Of a DNA stretch of 17,846 bases, positions 12,736 through 17,846 are shown piece by piece; position 1 is the first letter of the stretch; every line of letters starts with the position of its first letter. Both the position numbers and the translations under genes were made by a program. The stretch comes from Caldifarciminota bacterium UBA3073 (GTDB lineage: Bacteria > Hydrothermota > UBA3073), in NCBI GenBank assembly GCA_002366725.1, contig DFBT01000098.1, positions 2,554-20,399 on the forward strand, written 5' to 3'. The notes under the pieces were generated by a model. That model searched no databases. It was given only the letters and a program-made list of their open reading frames with translations, and was not told where the DNA came from.

Positions 12736-14259
12736 ATGAAAAAGAGACTTACAATAATTATCTGTCTGGGAATAGCGGCGGTAATCTTGATCGGTGCAAC
12801 GGAAAATATAACCTATACGCTCAACCAGTTCACAAATATATTACGAATAGTACAGCAGAGATATGTGGAAGAGGTAAATCTTTCCGACCTTGTCAAGAAA
12901 GCCATAGAGGGAATGTTGTATTCTCTCGACCCTCACTCCTCCTACCTCGATGAGGATGATTACCGTGAATTGAATGTCAAAACACAGGGAAAATTCGGTG
13001 GACTCGGGATTCACATAAGCATAAGAAACGGCTGGCTTACTATAATTGCTCCAATCGATGGCACCCCCGCATATCGCGTGGGATTACGATCCGGCGATAT
13101 AATAACCAAAATTGAGGGAGAATCTACAAGGGGTATAACAATTGATAAGGCTGTAAAAAAACTGAGAGGGACACCGGGAACGAAAGTTACGATAACGATT
13201 GCAAGAGAAGGTATGGAAGAAACCGACTATACAATAGAGAGAGCAATTATAGAGATAAGAGATGTGCCATACTATGGTCTTCTAACAGATGACATAGGAT
13301 ATATAAAATTGGTGAATTTTTCAAAGGGTGCGGGGGCAGAGGTTAAAAGTGCGATCGATGAACTTCACAACGGGGGCGCTACCAAACTCATCCTGGACCT
13401 CACCGGCAACCCCGGCGGACTTTTAAAAGAGGCGGTGGAGGTCGCCGACAACTTCGTAGACAAAGGCAATCTCATAGTCAGCACAAAGGGAAAATTACCC
13501 GAGGCGAATAGGAAATACGGGGCACGGAGAGAGGCGGTATATGGTGAATATCCACTCGTTGTTCTCGTGGACGGCGCGAGCGCATCTGCATCCGAGATCG
13601 TCGCTGGTGCCATCCAGGACTGGTCAAGAGGAGTTATAATTGGGGACACAACATTTGGTAAGGGATCCGTGCAGACAATCGTTCCCCTGGGAGGTATGGA
13701 GGCGTTGAAACTCACCACCGCGAGGTACTACACTCCCTGTGGAAGATGCATAGACAAATCGGACACCCTGAGGTTTCTCCTCAAGAATCCCACCGTGGAT
13801 AAGGAATTTTCAACATTGAGAGCACCCATTAGAACCCTGCACGGAGGAGGAGGAATAGTGCCCGATATCGATGTGGAATCTGAAAAGGTACCACTCGTCG
13901 CCAGAAAGATATGGAGGAAGGGCGGATTTTTGAGTTTTGCCGCACATTATACGAGGCTGAACCCCGATATCGAACGGGGATTTACCCTGGACGAAGATGT
14001 ATACGATGAATTCAAGAGTTACTTAAGGGATGAGAAAGACCTTGCCATAGCCGCGGAAGACTGGGATGATGCGATGCCCTTCATTGAGAGGTATCTCCGG
14101 GGGGCAATAGCGGAGGCAACATGGAATACGAAGGGTAGATATGAAGAATCATATCTCCCATACAATTCCTCCGTAAAAAAGGCAAAGGAGGTGCTGTCAA
14201 GGACATCTACACTCGAAGAACTATTCGCAAAGATAGAACAAACTACGATTGACAATTGA
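12736..14259 (+). CDS. ctpA: S41-family carboxy-terminal processing protease (CtpA/Prc-like)
   Basis: A 507-residue serine protease with an N-terminal signal or anchor segment (about 4-21), so it acts in the periplasm. A PDZ domain covers about 87-170 (FGGLGIHISIRNGWLTIIAPIDGTPA; GLRSGDIITKIEG). The S41 core contains ILDLTGNPGGLL and the catalytic triad-like set S284 (in GASASASEI), D295 and K309 (in FGKGSVQ), spaced 11 and 25 residues as in E. coli Prc S430/D441/K455. A C-terminal extension of about 150 residues is mostly helical and of unknown role. CtpA-type enzymes trim or destroy envelope proteins, with the PDZ domain reading the C-terminus. The ribosome site is a GGGGG run; the start is the first ATG after the repeat region. 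Its promoter is probably 12141-12169, giving a very long leader. Confidence 0.94.
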   Translation: MKKRLTIIICLGIAAVILIGATENITYTLNQFTNILRIVQQRYVEEVNLSDLVKKAIEGMLYSLDPHSSYLDEDDYRELNVKTQGKFGGLGIHISIRNGWLTIIAPIDGTPAYRVGLRSGDIITKIEGESTRGITIDKAVKKLRGTPGTKVTITIAREGMEETDYTIERAIIEIRDVPYYGLLTDDIGYIKLVNFSKGAGAEVKSAIDELHNGGATKLILDLTGNPGGLLKEAVEVADNFVDKGNLIVSTKGKLPEANRKYGARREAVYGEYPLVVLVDGASASASEIVAGAIQDWSRGVIIGDTTFGKGSVQTIVPLGGMEALKLTTARYYTPCGRCIDKSDTLRFLLKNPTVDKEFSTLRAPIRTLHGGGGIVPDIDVESEKVPLVARKIWRKGGFLSFAAHYTRLNPDIERGFTLDEDVYDEFKSYLRDEKDLAIAAEDWDDAMPFIERYLRGAIAEATWNTKGRYEESYLPYNSSVKKAKEVLSRTSTLEELFAKIEQTTIDN

Positions 14260-14568
14260 CAAGAGATAATAGACCACAGACAGCAGACCACCCCGTAAAG
14301 TCGCTTCGCTCCTACGGGGCAAGCAGACTGCGGAGAACTGACCACAGACTGTCGCAGATTTAATATATCTCCCACAAAGGGCGCGGAAGGCATTAAAAGC
14401 AGGAAAAAATTGCCCACGAAAAACACGGAGTACACCAAAATTAATAAAAAAATAAATAAATTCCGTGTCTTTCGCCCGCCCCGTAGGGAGGAACGACCGT
14501 ATCGGGGTGTCCTCCGTGGGAGAAAAACCTTGTGTCCTTCGTGGGAGTTGAAGTAGGTTGGAGACAAA
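14260..14568. repeat. Spacer with two hairpin-family copies in opposite orientations
   Basis: No gene is seen. CCCCGTAAAG..CTACGGGG lies at 14291-14319, and a diverged copy of its reverse complement (CCCCGTAGGGAGG..TATCGGGG) at 14479-14507. Between them are CACGGAGTACACC and CCGTGTCTTTCG words, as well as tracts of ACCACAGACAGCAGACC words. I see no FMN riboswitch core before the riboflavin synthase gene. A ribosome site GGAG (14560-14563) serves that gene. Confidence 0.75.
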
Positions 14569-15132
14569 ATGTTTACCGGTATTATCGAAGAACTCGGAAG
14601 AGTAAATACAACCCTGCATCATAAGGATGGTATTATCCTGGGGATACACGCCCCAACAGTGACCGCTGACCTCAAGGCGGGAGACAGTATAGCGGTAAAT
14701 GGGGTGTGCCTGACTGTAAACGAGACGGGTGCTAACTCATTTTCTACCTTTATTATGGGCGAGACCCTGAAACGGACAAACCTCGGTCTCCTGCGCGACA
14801 GAGAGCACGTGAACCTCGAGAGGGCACTGAGATTCAGCGATAGACTGGGGGGACACATTGTTTATGGGCATATAGACGGCATCTCAAAGGTAACGGTGAA
14901 AAGACACAATATCATTGAGGTCTCCATTCCATTTGAACTTATGAAATTCGTCGTAGAAAAGGGTAGCATTGCACTGGATGGAATAAGCCTTACCGTCCAG
15001 TCAATGAGGGGCAATATAATAAGCATTGGTATAACCCCGTTCACCGAAGAGAATACCAATATAAAATACTGGCGGATTGGAAATAAGATAAATGTGGAAA
15101 CAGATGTACTGATGAAAAGGAGAACAAACTGA
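14569..15132 (+). CDS. ribE: Riboflavin synthase, alpha subunit
   Basis: A 187-residue protein made of two lumazine-binding barrels. It catalyses the dismutation of two 6,7-dimethyl-8-ribityllumazine molecules to riboflavin in the cytoplasm. The N-terminal MFTGIIEELG is diagnostic. The first barrel has AGDSIAVNGVCLTV with C47, then GHIVYGHIDG (95-104). The second has KGSIALDGISLTV (131-143) and TPFTEENTNI before the C-terminal helix. The protein is some 20 residues shorter than the usual 200-215, mostly through shorter loops and tail, but all key motifs remain. GGAG five bases before the ATG supports the start. No other riboflavin gene lies in the window. Orientation matches the flanking ctpA and mtaB genes, but repeat-filled gaps over 300 bases long separate it from them, so co-transcription is uncertain. 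Confidence 0.95.
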   Translation: MFTGIIEELGRVNTTLHHKDGIILGIHAPTVTADLKAGDSIAVNGVCLTVNETGANSFSTFIMGETLKRTNLGLLRDREHVNLERALRFSDRLGGHIVYGHIDGISKVTVKRHNIIEVSIPFELMKFVVEKGSIALDGISLTVQSMRGNIISIGITPFTEENTNIKYWRIGNKINVETDVLMKRRTN

Positions 15133-15493
15133 AGACCACAGACAACCCCGTAAAGTCGCTTCGCTCCTACGGGGCTCGCCCCGTGGAGTAAGTTTTGCTA
15201 CTCCACAGGGCAAGCAGACTGAAGACAACAGACTGAAGACAGTAGGGAGTAAAGCGTTCCAGTGGAATAGTTAACACATTCCACGGGATAAATAGAGCGT
15301 AAGGCGTCCCAGTGGAATAGTTAACACATTCCACGGGATAAATAGAGCGTAAGGCGTGAAGCGTCCCGATGGAGTAGCTTCCCCGTTGAATAGCTTCACT
15401 TCCACGGGGCATGTTGTACTCCACCCCGCTGAATAGCTTCGCCTCCACGGGACAGGCGGGATAAATCAATTTTTAATTGTAAATTAGCGGGAT
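15133..15493. repeat. Dense array of hairpin repeats between ribE and mtaB
   Basis: Seven or more members of the CCCCGT..ACGGGG hairpin family are packed here: 15146-15174, 15179-15210 (stem GGAGTA/TACTCC), 15259-15287 and 15308-15337 (stem GTGGAAT/ATTCCAC; a tandem of two near-identical 50-bp units, 15251-15300 and 15301-15350), a broken half-copy at 15365-15380, 15381-15409, and 15424-15451. The 50-bp units end in GGGATAAATAGAGCGTAAGG-type words. No gene is present. The mtaB start codon directly follows a TTAGCGGGAT word that resembles the GCGGGATAAAT repeat tail. Confidence 0.85.
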
Positions 15494-16729
15494 ATGGGTA
15501 GTGTAAACCTCATTACAGTTGGTTGTAGACAGAACCAGTACGATACGGAGAGAATAAGAGAGGATTTTGAATCCTCGGGGTGGAGGGTGGTAAGGAGAGA
15601 AGAAAACCCCGATTGCATCATAGTCAATGCCTGTTCTGTGACAAATAGTGCCGAGAGTCAGTCGAGGAACCTCCTGAACAGATTGAGAAGGGAAAATCCC
15701 ACAGCGAGGATAATTATGACTGGATGCTACGCCAGGAATGACCCCCATATTGACCAAAAAATTGAAATAATCCCGGACAGAGACGGCATAGATAAGCAAT
15801 TCTCTCTTAAGAGAAGCGAGTGTATAACAAAATTCAGTAACCATACAAAGGCGTTCGTATTAATCCAGAGTGGATGCGATAGGTTTTGTTCATACTGCAT
15901 AGTGCCGTATCTGAGGGGAAAACCTGCCTCGAGACCGGGAGAAGAGATAGAGAAGGAAATAAGGTCTCTCGTGAACAATGGTTATAGGGCATTTATAGTC
16001 ACGGGTACAAATATAGGAAAATACAATTATAATGGTGTGGATCTCGCGTCGCTTCTGAGATCCATTCTTCGAATTGATGGTGTGGAACTTCTCGGAATAT
16101 CCTCCATCGAGCCAGAAACACTTGTACCCTCACTAATAGAGCTCATATGTGGAGAGGATAGATTCTACAGATGGTTGCATCTTTCTCTTCAATCTGGTTG
16201 CAACAAAATTCTGAAGTTAATGGGCAGGGAATATACGACGGACGATGAAAGGAAAATAATAAATGTGCTAAGGGAGAGGATAAAGAATGTCAGTATAGGC
16301 ACCGATGTGATATGCGGATTTCCGGGTGAGGGCGAGGGAGAGTTCGAGGAGACGAGAAACCTTCTTGTCGAGTTGTCTCTTTCATACTTCCATGTATTTA
16401 GATTTTCTCCAAGGAAGGGCACAAAGGCATATAATATGAAAGATAAGCCACGAGACGGGATTGTAAAGGACAGAAGCAAGATACTCCTCCGTCTGGGTAG
16501 AGAAAAATTTTACAGATTTAGAAAGGAATTCACGGGGAGAGAGATGAAGGTTCTGGTTGAGAACAGAAAGAGGGATGGATGGCTTGTGGGTGTAACCAAC
16601 AATTACATAAAGGTTCTGTTTAAGGGACGAGACAGCCTTATGGGTAAATTTGCAACCGTGAAAATTGAAAAGGTAGAGCCCGAAAGAACATTAGGAGTTA
16701 GAGTCGAGGGACAAAGTGGAGGCAATTAG
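15494..16729 (+). CDS. mtaB: tRNA t6A37 methylthiotransferase MtaB, radical SAM
   Basis: A 411-residue methylthiotransferase that adds a methylthio group to C2 of t6A at position 37 of tRNAs reading ANN codons. The N-terminal UPF0004 domain has the three cluster cysteines C11 (ITVGCRQNQYDTER), C47 (VNACSVTNSAE) and C78 (MTGCYARNDP). The radical SAM cysteines are C128, C132 and C135 (GCDRFCSYC). GTNIGKY, LSLQSGCNKILKLMGR and VICGFPGEGEGEFEET follow, and the last 60 or so residues form a TRAM-like RNA-binding domain. The ACSVT motif and GTNIG favour MtaB over MiaB or RimO. Length is slightly below the usual 430. The ATG at 15494 has only a weak GCGGG ribosome site, itself repeat-like. Confidence 0.94.
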   Translation: MGSVNLITVGCRQNQYDTERIREDFESSGWRVVRREENPDCIIVNACSVTNSAESQSRNLLNRLRRENPTARIIMTGCYARNDPHIDQKIEIIPDRDGIDKQFSLKRSECITKFSNHTKAFVLIQSGCDRFCSYCIVPYLRGKPASRPGEEIEKEIRSLVNNGYRAFIVTGTNIGKYNYNGVDLASLLRSILRIDGVELLGISSIEPETLVPSLIELICGEDRFYRWLHLSLQSGCNKILKLMGREYTTDDERKIINVLRERIKNVSIGTDVICGFPGEGEGEFEETRNLLVELSLSYFHVFRFSPRKGTKAYNMKDKPRDGIVKDRSKILLRLGREKFYRFRKEFTGREMKVLVENRKRDGWLVGVTNNYIKVLFKGRDSLMGKFATVKIEKVEPERTLGVRVEGQSGGN

Positions 16730-16760
16730 CAATGAAAAATGGCAGAAGACAGTAAAGCGT

Positions 16761-16860
16761 AGGGCGTCCCAGTGGAATAGTTAACACATTCCACGGGATA
16801 AATAAGGCGTAGGGCGTCCCAGTGGAATAGTTAACACATTCCACGGGATAAATAAGGCGT
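16761..16860. repeat. Two perfect tandem copies of a 50-bp hairpin repeat unit
   Basis: Bases 16761-16810 and 16811-16860 are identical. Each carries the hairpin GTGGAAT-AGTTAACAC-ATTCCAC within CCC/GGG ends (16768-16797 and 16818-16847) and ends GGGATAAATAAGGCGT. The hairpin part equals the copies at 15259-15287 and 15308-15337. Perfect identity suggests recent duplication. Confidence 0.9.
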
Positions 16861-16903
16861 GTGGCGTAAGCAGTAAATCGTAAATTGTCAATTAGGAGAT
16901 ACT

Positions 16904-17846
16904 ATGAACCTTAAAAAACACATAGAAAAATTTGCCGGGAAGAGAATCCTCGTCATAGGTGATATAATGCTCGATGAGTACCTGTGGGGAAAGGTCGACA
17001 GAATATCTCCGGAGGCACCCGTGCCGCTCGTGGAGGTCGAGAGAGAATCAACCAGTCCCGGTGGGGCGGCAAATGTGGCAAATAACATACTCTCCATGGA
17101 TGGGATACCAATTCTTGCCGGCGTTGTTGGAAGAGACAGGGCGGGAGACATACTGAGGAATCTTCTCGGAGAGCTTGGAATAGATGACGGAGGTATTATA
17201 TCCACGGGGGATCGTTCAACCACCCGGAAGACCCGGGTTATTGCGGGAAACCAGCAACTCGTGAGATTTGATAGAGAAAACAGGGGAAAAATAGAGGGGA
17301 CAACGAAAGATGCCCTTCGTGAATTTATTGTGGCGGAAAAAGGGAATGTGGACGCCGTTCTCATTGAGGACTATGACAAAGGAGTACTTGAAAAAGAATT
17401 TATAGAGTGGATAATAGACCATTTTAATAATTGTATAATAACCGTTGACCCAAAATTTGACAACTTTCTTCACTACAAAGGCGTGACAGCCTTTAAGCCA
17501 AACAGGATAGAATTAGAGATGTCCGTGGGGAAAAACCTCTTTGGGGACAATCTTGTAGATGCGGCAAGGGCAATGCGGAAATTACTGCAGTGCAAAAACC
17601 TCGTGGTTACACTTGGAAGAGACGGTATGTTTGTGTGCGGGGATACCGGGGAGTGGAAAGTTCCCCACAAGGCAATAACGGAGGTGCACGATGAGGCAGG
17701 AGCGGGGGACACGGTCATCTCCGCATTGACAATCTCACTGACAACCGGTGCACCCGTATACGAGTCAGCACTTATAGCAAGCTACGCCGCCGGCATAGAG
17801 GTGGGGAAATTGGGTGTGGTGCCCGTAAGAAGAGAGGAGTTGCTCG
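16904..17846 (+). CDS. rfaE1: D-glycero-beta-D-manno-heptose-7-phosphate kinase (RfaE1/HldE N-domain), cut by window end
   Basis: An open frame of 314 codons runs off the right edge. It starts MNLKKHIEKFAGKRILVIGD and is preceded by AGGAG five bases upstream. It is a PfkB/ribokinase-fold kinase. IGDIMLDEYLWGKVDRISPEAPVPLVEV is the RfaE/HldE signature, GGAANVANN is the ribokinase substrate loop, and the C-terminal EAGAGDT holds the catalytic aspartate and anion hole. The enzyme phosphorylates heptose 7-phosphate at C1 for the ADP-heptose used in LPS core, which implies a Gram-negative envelope. The usual DxTGAGDT is DEAGAGDT here, a small change outside the catalytic residue. Whether a cytidylyltransferase domain follows (HldE) or the gene is single-domain (RfaE1) cannot be seen. 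Confidence 0.93.
   Translation, partial: MNLKKHIEKFAGKRILVIGDIMLDEYLWGKVDRISPEAPVPLVEVERESTSPGGAANVANNILSMDGIPILAGVVGRDRAGDILRNLLGELGIDDGGIISTGDRSTTRKTRVIAGNQQLVRFDRENRGKIEGTTKDALREFIVAEKGNVDAVLIEDYDKGVLEKEFIEWIIDHFNNCIITVDPKFDNFLHYKGVTAFKPNRIELEMSVGKNLFGDNLVDAARAMRKLLQCKNLVVTLGRDGMFVCGDTGEWKVPHKAITEVHDEAGAGDTVISALTISLTTGAPVYESALIASYAAGIEVGKLGVVPVRREELL

Noticed and set aside
14260..14568. FMN riboswitch before riboflavin synthase
   Set aside because: No AGGGGCAGGGTGAAATTCCC-like core or matching elements are visible; the region is made of hairpin and word repeats.
14019..14649. Minus-strand open frames of 182 and 142 codons opposite ctpA and its spacer
   Set aside because: They are antisense to the end of the protease gene and to repeats, and contain repeat-derived segments such as CPVGAKRLYGVV; no domain is recognised.
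15251..15350. Possible CRISPR array (two 50-bp units; also 16761-16860)
   Set aside because: The whole unit is repeated with no variable spacers, only two copies are present at each site, and no cas genes are near. Hairpin repeats explain it.
1..17846. tRNA or rRNA genes
   Set aside because: I saw no cloverleaf with a CCA-like end and T-loop motif and no rRNA-like stretch on either strand; a tRNAscan-SE run would settle it.

Overview
The window reads as chromosomal DNA of an uncultured Gram-negative bacterium. The evidence is a heptose-7-phosphate kinase of the LPS core pathway, a polysaccharide operon, periplasmic processing proteins and many extragenic palindromic repeats. Arginine is often written AGA/AGG and isoleucine ATA. 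I cannot name the phylum; a candidate phylum known from metagenomes is plausible but is only a guess.

Left, minus strand (1-2484): an ArsR-like repressor with two operator-like palindromes just past its stop codon, then two small toxin-antitoxin-like pairs. One is DUF4258/DUF2283. The other is an AbiE-type pair with a nucleotidyltransferase. Repeat-filled spacers separate them.

Middle left, minus strand (2532-7444): a polysaccharide or glycolipid operon. In transcription order it has an almost ideal sigma-70 promoter (7416-7444), a compact RNA leader ending in an intrinsic terminator (7283-7410), a NusG/UpxY-type antiterminator, a fused Gfo/Idh/MocA dehydrogenase plus left-handed beta-helix acyltransferase, an extended SDR epimerase, and a UbiA-superfamily enzyme resembling decaprenyl-phosphate phosphoribosyltransferase. 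The promoter, terminator and antiterminator order suggests that elongation through the leader is controlled.

Centre, minus strand (7822-11978): a DUF4139 exported protein and a ClpC-like AAA+ unfoldase with its own promoter. The unfoldase has no visible ClpP-docking loop.

Right, plus strand (12141-17846): a strong promoter, a leader of about 560 bases carrying a MITE-like element and other repeats, then an S41 carboxy-terminal protease, riboflavin synthase, the tRNA methylthiotransferase MtaB and a truncated heptose-7-phosphate kinase.

Nearly every spacer is filled with dispersed repeats. The most notable is a hairpin family, CCCCGT(stem)loop(stem)ACGGGG, whose stems differ between copies but keep pairing. 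Other repeat families extend into genes: they encode the N-terminus, inter-domain linker and C-terminus of the fused sugar enzyme and the N-terminus of the antiterminator.
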